DNA from: DYJE01 sp041660385
Lineage (GTDB): Bacteria; Desulfobacterota; Desulfobacteria; Desulfobacterales; Desulfolunaceae
Assembly (NCBI GenBank): GCA_041660385.1
Contig: JBAZWJ010000012.1
Location: forward strand, 1-64,000
Length of the DNA stretch: 64,000 nt
Direction: 5' to 3'
The notes beneath the pieces are model-generated. The model was not told where the DNA came from. It was given only the letters and a program-made list of their open reading frames with translations, and made no database searches. Positions 8,615-17,694 of the stretch are shown here, in pieces. Made by a program: the position numbers and the translations under genes. The first letter of the stretch is position 1. Each line of letters begins with the position of its first letter.

Positions 8615-10456
8615 ATGAAACCACTTCATGAAAATAAAGCCTTTTGCCTGATTATAGGGATGATCGCGCTGTTTTTCTCTTTGTCAGGATGTACAGACAG
8701 CGACAAGGACAATCAACCCCAGCTCACCGGCTATGCCATTGATTCCGATGTTCAGACAACGACTGAAAGGACATTGGCTTTCCCTGCAATAAACGGTCTT
8801 GAAAAAAGTGAGCTTTCAAAGGTTTCGGAATACAGCCAATACGGATACGGAGAGTGGACGTTTGGCCCTGGTCTTGATTACGACCCGCGAACCGATATCA
8901 TGCCGGACGATTTCGACTACGAGTCCGTTACAAACAGATCAAAACTGTTGAATTTCTTTGCCATGACCGATATCCATATCACCGACAAAGAATCCCCGGC
9001 TCAGTATATCTATCTTCAGCAACTGCATTATCCGGTACTTCTGCCTCATCCTTATGATGCATTGGGTCACACACCATGGTCATGGCAGACATCGGTCTAT
9101 TCGCCGGTGATGCTGTACACAACCCAGGTTCTTGACGCTGCCGTCCAGACAGTAAACGCCCTTCACCAAGAGGATCCCTTCGACTTCGGCATCTCTCTGG
9201 GTGATGCAACGAACAGCACCCAGTACAACGAACTGAGATGGTATATCGATGTTCTTGACGGCAAGGACATCACCCCCAGTTCCGGTGATCATGCCGGAGC
9301 TGATACCATTGATTATCAGAAACCCTTCAAAGCAGCCGGGCTTGATAAAACCATCCCCTGGTATCAGACTCTGGGTAACCACGATCATTTCTTCATCGGC
9401 TCATTCCCTGTGGACGCCTTTTTAAGGCAGGCCTATATCAGCGATACGGTTTTTTCTACGGGAGACATCCTCTATAACGCTGAAAACATACACAACCTGT
9501 CCTACTATATGGGTGTCATCGACGGCTCCACGCCTTATGGTGACATTATAGACGCCGGGCATGTGGTTTCGTTCAACAACCCACCTAAAGTTGTTGCCGA
9601 CCCGGACCGCCGCTCACTGTTAAGAACCGAGTGGATCAGCGAGTTTTTTAAGACCTCATCAAATCCGTCAGGCCACGGCTTCAATCTGGTGGACCCGTCA
9701 ATGGATGACGGCTTTGCCTGTTACAGCTTCGTTCCCAAGTCGGCCATACCGATCAAAGTTATCGTTCTCGACAATACCCAGTCGGAAACCGATGGGAACA
9801 CCGGCATCCATGGTCATGGTTTTCTTGACGAGACACGCTATACCTGGCTTAAAAATGAACTTGCAGCCGGTGATGCTGCCGGTCAACTGATGATCATCGC
9901 AGCCCATATCCCCATCGGTGTCCAGCCCAATGGTTCCAATCTGGAATGGTGGGCCAATCCTCTGAACGCTGTGACCCAGTATGATCTGATAGTGGAACTT
10001 CAAAGCCATCCCAACTTACTGATGTGGATCGCCGGACATCGCCATTTCAATACGGTTAAAGCCTTTGTATCCAGAGATCCAGACCATCCTGAAAACGGAT
10101 TCTGGCAGGTTGAAACATCCTCGTTAAGGGACTGGCCCCAGCAGTTCCGCATGTTTGAGATCCATCTGAACAGCGACTACACCGTTTCAATCGTGACTAC
10201 CAACGTGGATCCCGCCGTCAAAGAAGGAACGCCTGCTGCCACATCACGAAAACTTGGTATTGCCGTGCAGCAGATCATCAAAAACAATTATTCTCCGAAT
10301 TTTCCTGCATCGGACCCCACCAGCGTGGGTTATCCAACAGAACCTGATCCAACCATCGTTCCAATGGGACCGTCACGGTCTTACAACGCAACGCTTTATA
10401 AAAAATTGAGCCCGGCCATGGTGGCAAAAATGCAGACACTGTTTCCATCACTCTAA
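8615..10456 (+). CDS. lipoprotein metallophosphoesterase (TIGR03768-like)
   Basis: A 613-residue exported calcineurin-like phosphoesterase. The lipobox LFFSLSGC puts the lipidated cysteine at residue 26. The metal-binding motifs are all present: D119-x-H121 (MTDIHIT), G196-D197 (SLGDATN), GNHD at 254-257, AAHIP, and AGHRH near residue 475. The overall layout, with the sequence RSKLLNFFAMTDIH and a C-terminal part ending in a KLSPAMVAKMQ tail, fits the TIGR03768 (RPA4764-like) family. A paralogue is encoded at 29688-31433, with the same start (SGYPIDSDV compared with TGYAIDSDV) and the same end. The substrate is unknown; release of phosphate from extracellular esters is plausible. Confidence 0.85.
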   Translation: MKPLHENKAFCLIIGMIALFFSLSGCTDSDKDNQPQLTGYAIDSDVQTTTERTLAFPAINGLEKSELSKVSEYSQYGYGEWTFGPGLDYDPRTDIMPDDFDYESVTNRSKLLNFFAMTDIHITDKESPAQYIYLQQLHYPVLLPHPYDALGHTPWSWQTSVYSPVMLYTTQVLDAAVQTVNALHQEDPFDFGISLGDATNSTQYNELRWYIDVLDGKDITPSSGDHAGADTIDYQKPFKAAGLDKTIPWYQTLGNHDHFFIGSFPVDAFLRQAYISDTVFSTGDILYNAENIHNLSYYMGVIDGSTPYGDIIDAGHVVSFNNPPKVVADPDRRSLLRTEWISEFFKTSSNPSGHGFNLVDPSMDDGFACYSFVPKSAIPIKVIVLDNTQSETDGNTGIHGHGFLDETRYTWLKNELAAGDAAGQLMIIAAHIPIGVQPNGSNLEWWANPLNAVTQYDLIVELQSHPNLLMWIAGHRHFNTVKAFVSRDPDHPENGFWQVETSSLRDWPQQFRMFEIHLNSDYTVSIVTTNVDPAVKEGTPAATSRKLGIAVQQIIKNNYSPNFPASDPTSVGYPTEPDPTIVPMGPSRSYNATLYKKLSPAMVAKMQTLFPSL

Positions 10457-10508
10457 CGCCGCAGATGGGACATCACATTGAATAGAAACAAAATAAAGGG
10501 GAAAACCT

Positions 10509-11135
10509 ATGAGCGTTTATGTGGCCACACATCCGCTGATCCGTCACAAGCTGGGGCTGATGCGGGAAAAAAGTATATCCACCAAGGACTTCAGGGATCT
10601 GGCTGCGGAAGTAGCCCGGTTGCTGACCTATGAAGCCACCAAGGATATTGAAACGGAAAAACGGACGGTGGAAGGCTGGGCCGGACCCGTTGAAGTTGAA
10701 CGGATCAAAGGCAAGAAAATCACCATTGTCCCCATTCTCCGGGCCGGACTGGGCATGATGAACGGGGTGATTGATCTGATTCCTTCGGCCAAAGTCAGTG
10801 TGATCGGCCTTTACAGGAATGAGGAAACTCTGGAGCCTGTGGCATATTACGAAAAAATGACCAGCGACATGGACCAGCGGATAGCCCTGATTCTGGACCC
10901 CATGCTGGCCACCGGCGGAACCCTCATTGCCACGGTGGATATGATCAAGAATGCGGGCTGCACCCAGATCCGTGGCCTGTTCCTTGTGGCAGCTCCCGAA
11001 GGAATCAAACGCCTGGAAGCGGCTCATCCCGACGTGGATATTTACGTGGCCGCCGTGGATGAACGCTTGAACGATTCGGGTTACATTCTTCCGGGTCTGG
11101 GTGATGCTGGGGATAAGATTTTTGGAACAAAATAA
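10509..11135 (+). CDS. upp: uracil phosphoribosyltransferase
   Basis: A 208-residue protein of standard Upp length. It converts uracil and PRPP to UMP. The sequence shows VPILRAGLGMMNGV in the N-terminal half, the PRPP-binding loop LILDPMLATGGT at about 127-138, and the C-terminal uracil-binding segment ERLNDSGYILPGLGDAGD. The start follows an AAAGGGGAAAA ribosome site. The uracil permease gene begins 21 bases downstream, so the two genes form a pyrimidine salvage operon. Confidence 0.97.
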   Translation: MSVYVATHPLIRHKLGLMREKSISTKDFRDLAAEVARLLTYEATKDIETEKRTVEGWAGPVEVERIKGKKITIVPILRAGLGMMNGVIDLIPSAKVSVIGLYRNEETLEPVAYYEKMTSDMDQRIALILDPMLATGGTLIATVDMIKNAGCTQIRGLFLVAAPEGIKRLEAAHPDVDIYVAAVDERLNDSGYILPGLGDAGDKIFGTK

Positions 11136-11156
11136 TACAAGGAGATAGATTCCGTT

Positions 11157-12401
11157 ATGGCTGACAGCCCAATCCATTCAACCGAATACAACTTCCGCAT
11201 GAACGATGCCCTTCTGGGTGGTCAGATGTTGTTCGTGGCCTTTGGGGCACTGGTTCTTGTGCCCATTCTCACGGGCCTTGATCCCAATGTGGCCCTTTTT
11301 ACCGCCGGTCTGGGCACCCTGATTTTTCAGGTGATCACCAAGGGAAAGGTACCGGTTTTTCTGGCTTCATCTTTTGCCTTTATCGCACCGATCCAGTATG
11401 GCGTGGCGACCTGGGGAATCCCCGGAACCCTCTGTGGGCTGGCTGCTGCCGGGCTTCTTTATGTGGTGCTCAGTGTTTTCATCAAATGGCAGGGGTCCGG
11501 CGTTCTTCACCGGCTGCTTCCGCCGGTGGTCACTGGCCCTGTGATCATGGTCATTGGTCTTGTGCTGGCTCCTGTGGCCGTGGGCATGGCCACCGGAACC
11601 ATCGGAGACGGACGGATTGTGGGACGGACAGCCATGATCCTTTCCATGGTCTCTCTCGCCACCACCGTGGCAGTGGCGGTTTTCGGCAAAGGCATGATCC
11701 GGCTGCTGCCCATTCTGATCGGAATCGCAGCAGGTTATATTCTCGCCATGGTCATGGGGCTGGTGGATTTTTCCCCTGTCAGCCGCGCGGCCTGGTTCAG
11801 TCTGCCCCATTTCACCCTGCCATCATGGAATCTGGACGCCATTGTCTATATCTTTCCCGTGGCCATTGCTCCGGCCATTGAGCATTTCGGAGATGTGCTG
11901 GCCATCGGTTCTGTGACCGGCAAAGATTATGTGGATGATCCGGGGATTCACAGAACCCTTATGGGAGACGGCATCGCCACCTCCGTGGCGTCCTGTCTTG
12001 GCGGACCGCCCAACACCACTTATTCCGAAGTGACCGGAGCCGTGACCCTGACCGGGGCTTATAATCCGGCCATCATGACCTGGGCCGCCATCTGCGCCAT
12101 TGTTCTGGCCTTTGTGGGGAAAATCGGAGCCTTGCTCCAGACCATTCCCTCTCCGGTCATGGGCGGAATCATGATCCTTCTTTTCGGGATGATCACGGTG
12201 GTGGGCTTGAACACCCTGGCCCGTTCCAAAACCGATCTCACCGAAGCCCGGAATCTGGTCATCGTTTCCCTTGTTCTGGTCTGTGGTATCGGCGGCATGA
12301 AGTTTTCCGCCGGAAGTTTTTCCATCGAGAAAATCGGTCTGGCCGGTCTGATGGGGCTTATCCTTAATATAGTCCTTCCCAAAACACGGAAGGATCTTTG
12401 A
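11157..12401 (+). CDS. uraA: uracil permease, NCS2 family
   Basis: A 414-residue membrane protein of the nucleobase:cation symporter-2 family, with about 14 membrane segments expected for the fold. Family hallmarks are the segment VAIAPAIEHFGDVLAIG near residues 234-250 (the conserved Glu and His of the substrate site) and GGPPNTTYSEVTGAVTLTG near 285-303. It imports uracil for the Upp enzyme encoded immediately upstream. The spacing from GGAG to the ATG is longer than usual (about 12 bases). I see no regulatory hairpin such as a PyrR attenuator upstream of upp. Confidence 0.95.
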   Translation: MADSPIHSTEYNFRMNDALLGGQMLFVAFGALVLVPILTGLDPNVALFTAGLGTLIFQVITKGKVPVFLASSFAFIAPIQYGVATWGIPGTLCGLAAAGLLYVVLSVFIKWQGSGVLHRLLPPVVTGPVIMVIGLVLAPVAVGMATGTIGDGRIVGRTAMILSMVSLATTVAVAVFGKGMIRLLPILIGIAAGYILAMVMGLVDFSPVSRAAWFSLPHFTLPSWNLDAIVYIFPVAIAPAIEHFGDVLAIGSVTGKDYVDDPGIHRTLMGDGIATSVASCLGGPPNTTYSEVTGAVTLTGAYNPAIMTWAAICAIVLAFVGKIGALLQTIPSPVMGGIMILLFGMITVVGLNTLARSKTDLTEARNLVIVSLVLVCGIGGMKFSAGSFSIEKIGLAGLMGLILNIVLPKTRKDL

Positions 12402-12702
12402 ATCGAATCCCAACGGGATTCCGTATCATAGCCCAGGGTTGCGGCAACGCCGCTACCCTGGGTTCACGTGCGAATCCCCCCAACCCCAACGGGGTTGCGT
12501 CCAGATATGGGCGATTCATGGGAATGTTACGCAACCCCGTTGGGGTTGAAAATCATAATCGAAAATGTCCCAGGGTAGCGGCTTTCGCCGCAACCCTGGG
12601 CTTTATGCCGCAGCCCCGTTGGGGCAAAAAACTGATTTTGCCTTATGAAGTCAAAATTAACAGCCCTTTATCTGTAACTTTACGCTTAAACCGGAGGTAG
12701 CC
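12402..12702. repeat. palindromic interspersed repeat block (CCCAGGGT/CCCCGTTGGGG type)
   Basis: The stretch between uraA and the cstA-like gene is built of short palindromes: a hairpin at 12432-12462 and one at 12569-12600 (both CCCAGGGT...ACCCTGGG), plus several CCCCGTTGGGG or AACCCCAACGGGG units. The part at about 12566-12646 recurs almost exactly at about 38536-38618. The repeats create open reading frames that are not genes. Similar palindromic runs occur in many unrelated genomes. Confidence 0.85.
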
Positions 12703-14121
12703 ATGCTGTTTTTTTCTGCCTGTGTCGCCCTGTTGATACTGGGATACTTTACCTATGGCACATTTGTGGAGAAGGTATTCGGCATTGATGAAAACAGACT
12801 TACGCCCTGCCATACCCTGGAAGATGGCGTGGATTACATATCGCTTCCCACATGGAAGGTTTTTTTAATTCAGCTTCTTGATATTGCGGGTTTAGGCCCG
12901 GTATTCGGCCCGATTCTCGGCGCTCTTTACGGCCCGGTGGCCTTGTTGTGGATTGTGATCGGAACCCTCTTTGCGGGAGGTGTTCATGATTATTTCAGCG
13001 GAATGCTTTCGGTCAGGGATGGCGGCAAAAGCATTCCCGAAGTCGTCGGTTCTTTTATGGGGATGCCGGCACGTCAGGTCATGAGGATTTTTTCAGTGAT
13101 CCTTCTGTTGCTTGTGGGCGTTGTGTTTATTTCAGGGCCAGCACAACTTCTGAACAACCTCACCGGATTTGATGTCCGGATATTTGTGGCCGCTATTTTT
13201 CTTTATTATTTTCTTGCCACATTCCTCCCCATTGATCAGATTATCGGAAGACTCTATCCTGCCTTTGGTGCGCTTTTGATTTTCATGAGTGTGGGCGTGA
13301 TCGGAGGTCTAGTATACCATGATTATGCCCTGCTTCCCAACCTTGATTTTTTCACAAACGCAAGTCCTGATCATAAACCGATCTGGCCGCTTCTTTTTAT
13401 CACGCTTTCCTGTGGGGCCATCAGCGGCTTTCATTCAACCCAGTCCCCTCTTATGGCCAGATGCCTCAGAAATGAAAATAAGGGGCGGCTTGTTTTTTAT
13501 GGCGCCATGATCGCCGAAGGCATTATCGCGCTGATCTGGGCCACAGCGGGTTTGTCTTTTTATAAAAGCCCGGAGGCTCTCAATGCCGTTATTTTATCCG
13601 GATCTCCATCAACCGTTGTCAATCAGGTTTGCACAACGCTGTTAGGCCCTCTGGGCGGGTTTCTGGCCATTATAGGAGTTGTTGTTCTTCCCATAACAAG
13701 CGGTGACACGGCTTTCAGAAGCACACGGCTTATCATTGCAGAGACATTCAACGTGGATCAGGTCAAAGCAGGCAAACGTCTTCTGATTTCAATTCCTCTT
13801 TTTATTGTCGCGTTCATACTGACCCAGGTTGATTTTGAAATTATCTGGAGGTATTTCGGATGGTCCAACCAGATGCTTTCCATGCTTGTCTTATGGGCTG
13901 CGGCCATATTCCTTGCAAAGAATAAAAAATTCCACTTTATATGCTCCATACCTGCAACATTCATGACCGCCGTTGATGCCTCTTTCATTCTTCAGGCGAA
14001 AATCGGTTTCAGCCTGCCCGCCGGTTTTTCCAACATCACCGGTACGGCTATCGGGGGCATTGTGTTTATTGTTTTTCTTTTATATGCATCGTCAGAGGGT
14101 ATCAAAAAAGCTGTTGAATAA
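12703..14121 (+). CDS. CstA-family carbon starvation protein (short form)
   Basis: A 472-residue multi-pass membrane protein of the CstA family. Typical sequence includes DIAGLGPVFGPILGALYGP near residues 60-80, the HDYFSGMLSVRDGGKSIPE loop near 94-112, and LPITSGDTAFRSTRL near 331-345. It is shorter than the roughly 700-residue E. coli CstA, but compact members of this length are common in anaerobes. CstA proteins take up pyruvate or peptides. A GGAGG ribosome site precedes the start. Its placement before the tungsten oxidoreductase genes could be chance. Confidence 0.9.
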   Translation: MLFFSACVALLILGYFTYGTFVEKVFGIDENRLTPCHTLEDGVDYISLPTWKVFLIQLLDIAGLGPVFGPILGALYGPVALLWIVIGTLFAGGVHDYFSGMLSVRDGGKSIPEVVGSFMGMPARQVMRIFSVILLLLVGVVFISGPAQLLNNLTGFDVRIFVAAIFLYYFLATFLPIDQIIGRLYPAFGALLIFMSVGVIGGLVYHDYALLPNLDFFTNASPDHKPIWPLLFITLSCGAISGFHSTQSPLMARCLRNENKGRLVFYGAMIAEGIIALIWATAGLSFYKSPEALNAVILSGSPSTVVNQVCTTLLGPLGGFLAIIGVVVLPITSGDTAFRSTRLIIAETFNVDQVKAGKRLLISIPLFIVAFILTQVDFEIIWRYFGWSNQMLSMLVLWAAAIFLAKNKKFHFICSIPATFMTAVDASFILQAKIGFSLPAGFSNITGTAIGGIVFIVFLLYASSEGIKKAVE

Positions 14122-14174
14122 TATATTGTGGGGAAAGTGTTTGATGAATAAATCACCGTTCGATATTCAGTGTG

Positions 14175-14224
14175 GATGAGCTCGCAAAAAGTCTTGAGAT
14201 GGCTATGGAAAAATGCCCATAGGC
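14175..14224. repeat. remnant of an interspersed repeat (left end)
   Basis: This short stretch (GATGAGCTCGCAAAAAGTC and the following TGGCTATGGAAAAATGCCCA) matches the left half of the complete copy at 55532-55681. A fragment of the right end (AACGCCGCAGATGGGAC) lies at 10456-10472. These look like decayed copies of one repeat family. Confidence 0.6.
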
Positions 14225-14243
14225 CAAACAAATGGAGACGATC

Positions 14244-14984
14244 ATGGGTTTAGAAAACAAAGCCGGTTTTTTGATTGAAAAAATAGGGCGACTTTTAGGT
14301 ACGGAACAATCCTTTTCTCGCCGACAGTTTCTCAAAGTCAGCGGGATGGCGATTGTCGGGGTCGCAGCATTGAGTTCTCTGGGTATTTCAGATGAAATGG
14401 CTGAAGCCATCATCATTATGGAACAAGCGGAAGGGCTTATTATTGCAGACCCTTCAAGGTGTGTGGGCTGCCGGAGGTGTGAACTGGCCTGTGCCGAATT
14501 TAATGACGGCAAGGCATCCCCGACGATTTCCCGGATCAAAGTCAGTCGGAACCTCCAGTTCGGCCCCATGGGGCTTTATACCGGAAAATACGATCAGGGG
14601 AACTATGGAAACGGGCTTATCATACAGGATACCTGCAAGCAATGCCCCCATCCGGTGCCTTGCGCAAATGCCTGCCCCAATGACGCCATTGTCGTAAAAC
14701 CGCCGCTTAATACCCGTGTGGTGGACTCGGATAAATGCGTCGGATGCAAGATGTGTCAAAGAGCCTGCCCCTGGGAGATGATGTCATTTGATGAGGATAC
14801 CAATAAAGCCACCAAATGTTTTCTATGCGACGGAAAACCTAAATGTGTGGAAGCATGCCCGGCAGAAGCCTTACACTATGTAAAATGGATTGATCTTTCG
14901 AAGTCCGTTCCACCCAGAATCACTCCGACCTCCGTGATCGCTCAGGAGAAAGTACAGGCGTGCATGAGCTGTCATAAATCGTAA
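14244..14984 (+). CDS. Tat-exported four-cluster ferredoxin, YdhY-like
   Basis: A 246-residue electron-transfer protein. The Tat signal (SRRQFLKVSGMAIVGV) is followed by four cysteine groups of the DMSO-reductase iron-sulfur subunit type: CVGCRRCELAC, CKQCPHPVPCANAC, CVGCKMCQRAC and CFLCDGKPKCVEAC. It ends with an extra CMSCHKS. The ATG at 14244 is preferred over one 12 bases upstream because GGAG sits six bases before it. The next gene encodes a YdhV-like tungsten oxidoreductase, which matches the ydhYV pair of E. coli, where the ferredoxin is the partner of the oxidoreductase. Export by Tat suggests the pair may act outside the cytoplasm, although the oxidoreductase itself has no visible signal. 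Confidence 0.88.
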   Translation: MGLENKAGFLIEKIGRLLGTEQSFSRRQFLKVSGMAIVGVAALSSLGISDEMAEAIIIMEQAEGLIIADPSRCVGCRRCELACAEFNDGKASPTISRIKVSRNLQFGPMGLYTGKYDQGNYGNGLIIQDTCKQCPHPVPCANACPNDAIVVKPPLNTRVVDSDKCVGCKMCQRACPWEMMSFDEDTNKATKCFLCDGKPKCVEACPAEALHYVKWIDLSKSVPPRITPTSVIAQEKVQACMSCHKS

Positions 14985-15015
14985 CTATGAATCGTGGTAA
15001 AGAGGAAAAAACATC

Positions 15016-17118
15016 ATGGCTAAATACGGCGGTTGGGCGGGGAAAGTTCTGCGGGTCGATCTATCAACCGGAAAAATTTCAACAGAAGATACGATTGAAA
15101 AATATAAGGACGTTATCGGCGGAACAGGTATTGGCTATCAAGTCCTTTGGGATGAGGTTCCGGCAGGGACAAAAGCGTTCGATCCTGCAAATAAAATCAT
15201 TTTCGGGACCGGGCCTCTTGCGGGAACCGGCGCGCCATGTAACGGAAGAACGGCGATAACAACACTCTGGCCATCGTGCTGGCCAAAACCTCTCGTGGGA
15301 AGTGGGCACATGGGGGGGCATTTTGCGGCTCAGCTCAAGTATGCCGGTTATGACGCCATTATCGTTGAAGGAAAATCAGATCATCCGGTGTGGCTATCCA
15401 TAAAGGATGCCAAGGTCGAAATTCATGATGCGCGTCACCTCTGGGGATCAGGCATCAGGAGAACCACCCATGAAATCAACCTGCTGATGGGGCCTGAAGC
15501 CTCCGTCGCCGCTATTGGTCAGGCCGGAGAAAATCTGGTGCCCATGTCGATCATCATCAATTCGATATCCCACGCAGCGGGCGGCGGTTCCATCATGGGG
15601 TCGAAAAATTTAAAGGCCATCGGTGTTCACGGAACCGGAAGTGTCACCATTGCCGGAAAAAAAGAGGATTGGGAAAAAGCGATAAAATTTCACCTTACGC
15701 TTCTGGGCGCGAATAACCAGCATGTGGTTCCCAGCTCTCCCCAGCCTTGGGCAGAACACTACAATCCGGGAAGTCGCTGGATGGCGTCCAAAGGACTTAA
15801 ATGGGAAGCTGCGAAACCGCCCATTGAAACCGGCGCGTGTGATCCGCATAATCTCAACAGAATCGCTTATCGAACCAACAATGCCGCTTTTTTTCTTGGA
15901 AACGACGCCTGGAAATACACGGTAAGGGGTAACGGGTGCACCGCATGCCCCATTCGATGCCACACCCTGCTTAAAGTCCCCAGTGTTTCTTCAAAATATG
16001 GCATTCCCGAGGTCGGGCAGAATACCTGCGTGGGCCTTATTTTTGGGAAAACATTTTTTAAAACTTTTCCCGATGGTCCAAAAGGTCAGACGTCCATCGA
16101 AGCCTGCATGGTCGGTATGCATCTGGCCGACGATCTGGGCATATGGAATAATTACGGTCTGCTTCAACGGGATTTTCAAAAGCTTTATTACGACGGCACA
16201 TTCAAATCAAAAATCGGCGAAGCGGAATACAACAGTTATTCGTGGGATAAATTTGAAAAAGGTGATCCCGCTTTTCTCTTTGAACTTCTTCCGAGAATCG
16301 CGGAAAAAGACGGGGAACTGGCCACAACCCTGGGGATGGGAACGGGTTACATGATCGACCGGTGGGGACTTTCGGAAGACAACTGGAAAAAAGATCCTGA
16401 CCTTCAATACTGGAAGATGGGGCACCCCAGACATCATTCAAGTGAAGAATCGGGCCAGGTCGGCGTGATCATCAACACGCAGTACAATCGGGATGCTCAA
16501 TGTCACTCCCACACGAACCTTATTCGAAATGGCCTGCCCATCGACATTCAAAAGCGGCTGGCGGCTGAACTCTGGGGTTCACCGGATGCCCTGGATGCCC
16601 TTGGCGCATACACACCCATGAATAAGTATAAGGCAAAGATGGCGAAATGGTCTCTGCTTCGAAAGGAATTGCATGATGCCGTGGCTCTGTGCAACTGGAT
16701 GGGGCCCTGGATTGCATCGCCTTTAAAAGAGCGTGGCTATCGCGGCGACGACGCTATCGAGTCTTTGCTTTATACGCTGGCAACAGGAGACAAGAAATCC
16801 CGGCAGGAACTTGATCACGTTGCCGAACGGATATTTTTGCTCCATCGCGCCCTGACGATCAGAGATATGGGAACAAAAGACATGCGGACCCAACATGATA
16901 CGGTCCCGGACTGGATTTTTGATGATGCCAGTGGCAAACCGCCATTCAGCGTGGGAACCACCCGCATGGATAAAGAAGATATTAAAATCGCCATGGATAT
17001 GTTTTATGAAGAAATGGGCTGGGACAAAAAAACCGGCGCGCCGACATTGGAAACCTATCGAAAATTCAACCTTGGAAAAGTCGCGGATGAACTCAAGCAG
17101 AAAGGTCTTTTGCCATGA
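15016..17118 (+). CDS. YdhV-like aldehyde ferredoxin oxidoreductase family protein
   Basis: A 700-residue tungsto-bis-pterin oxidoreductase family protein. It matches E. coli YdhV along its length: start GGWAGKVLRVDLSTGKI, core GSGHMGGHFAAQLKYAGYDAIIVEGK, and ending NLGKVADELKQKGLLP. The cubane cluster ligands are C308-x2-C311-x3-C315 (CTACPIRC), with C559 (ALCNW) as the likely fourth, as in the AOR family. The substrate is not known for YdhV-type proteins. Three genes overlap or follow closely (ferredoxin, this, and a small unknown gene whose start overlaps by four bases), so they form one operon. Confidence 0.9.
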   Translation: MAKYGGWAGKVLRVDLSTGKISTEDTIEKYKDVIGGTGIGYQVLWDEVPAGTKAFDPANKIIFGTGPLAGTGAPCNGRTAITTLWPSCWPKPLVGSGHMGGHFAAQLKYAGYDAIIVEGKSDHPVWLSIKDAKVEIHDARHLWGSGIRRTTHEINLLMGPEASVAAIGQAGENLVPMSIIINSISHAAGGGSIMGSKNLKAIGVHGTGSVTIAGKKEDWEKAIKFHLTLLGANNQHVVPSSPQPWAEHYNPGSRWMASKGLKWEAAKPPIETGACDPHNLNRIAYRTNNAAFFLGNDAWKYTVRGNGCTACPIRCHTLLKVPSVSSKYGIPEVGQNTCVGLIFGKTFFKTFPDGPKGQTSIEACMVGMHLADDLGIWNNYGLLQRDFQKLYYDGTFKSKIGEAEYNSYSWDKFEKGDPAFLFELLPRIAEKDGELATTLGMGTGYMIDRWGLSEDNWKKDPDLQYWKMGHPRHHSSEESGQVGVIINTQYNRDAQCHSHTNLIRNGLPIDIQKRLAAELWGSPDALDALGAYTPMNKYKAKMAKWSLLRKELHDAVALCNWMGPWIASPLKERGYRGDDAIESLLYTLATGDKKSRQELDHVAERIFLLHRALTIRDMGTKDMRTQHDTVPDWIFDDASGKPPFSVGTTRMDKEDIKIAMDMFYEEMGWDKKTGAPTLETYRKFNLGKVADELKQKGLLP

Positions 17119-17672
17119 TAACGGAGTGCCGCAACGTCATTCTTGATTCAATCCGTGAGAGCAGTCACGCAGGATTGCTTCTTTCGGAACAGGACATTTT
17201 GGCCAGCGTCATGATGCCACAGGCCGAATCCGATGGCCAGATCCGTGAATCCGAGGCAAAGGACATACTCCATGAGATCATCCGTTCACATGAAGACATC
17301 CAGGTCATTTCCGATCGTATGGAGTGCGGATATTACTACTCGACCCTTGCCATGACCCACGCCTATGCACGTCTTCTGATCCTGAAGAAAGAAAACGTTC
17401 TGGATTTGATGGTATCCATAACGCGCGAACATGCCGCGACATACGCCCGTCCTGTCCCCATAACCGTCTTTCAACAGGCTCCTTTTGAATTGAGCGAGGA
17501 CGAAATATCGTTCTGCACAGATCAAATGACTGAACTGCAAGGCTATGAAGATATGGACCAGATAACGACGTCAATAGGGACTCGATTTTTGTATTCCAGG
17601 CAATACCTTGATGTTGGCCATGCGATGATGCTGGCGGAATGGGAAGATGTGGGGCAAAGCGCGAATCCCTGA
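17115..17672 (+). CDS. hypothetical protein in the YdhYV-like operon
   Basis: A 185-residue soluble protein without clear membrane segments or metal motifs. Its start overlaps the oxidoreductase stop by four bases (ATGA), so it is translationally coupled. The sequence is acidic and helical (for example IRESEAKDILHEIIRSHEDI), with a later ATYARPVPITVFQQAPFEL. E. coli has YdhW in a similar operon position, but I did not detect clear similarity. Function unknown; a role in maturation or control of the oxidoreductase is possible from position alone. Confidence 0.6.
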   Translation: MITECRNVILDSIRESSHAGLLLSEQDILASVMMPQAESDGQIRESEAKDILHEIIRSHEDIQVISDRMECGYYYSTLAMTHAYARLLILKKENVLDLMVSITREHAATYARPVPITVFQQAPFELSEDEISFCTDQMTELQGYEDMDQITTSIGTRFLYSRQYLDVGHAMMLAEWEDVGQSANP

Positions 17673-17694
17673 ATCAGTATAAACACTGTGTCAA

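Noticed and set aside
10473..11177. Long minus-strand reading frame opposite upp
   Set aside because: Antisense shadow of a clear upp gene; the protein has no family pattern.
12398..12700. 100-codon reading frame between uraA and the cstA-like gene
   Set aside because: It is made of the palindromic repeats and gives the typical false protein (QPRWGK-type); no ribosome site.
15016..17118. BamB (benzoyl-CoA reductase) identity for the tungsten protein
   Set aside because: The sequence agrees with YdhV over the full length, and no bam genes are near.
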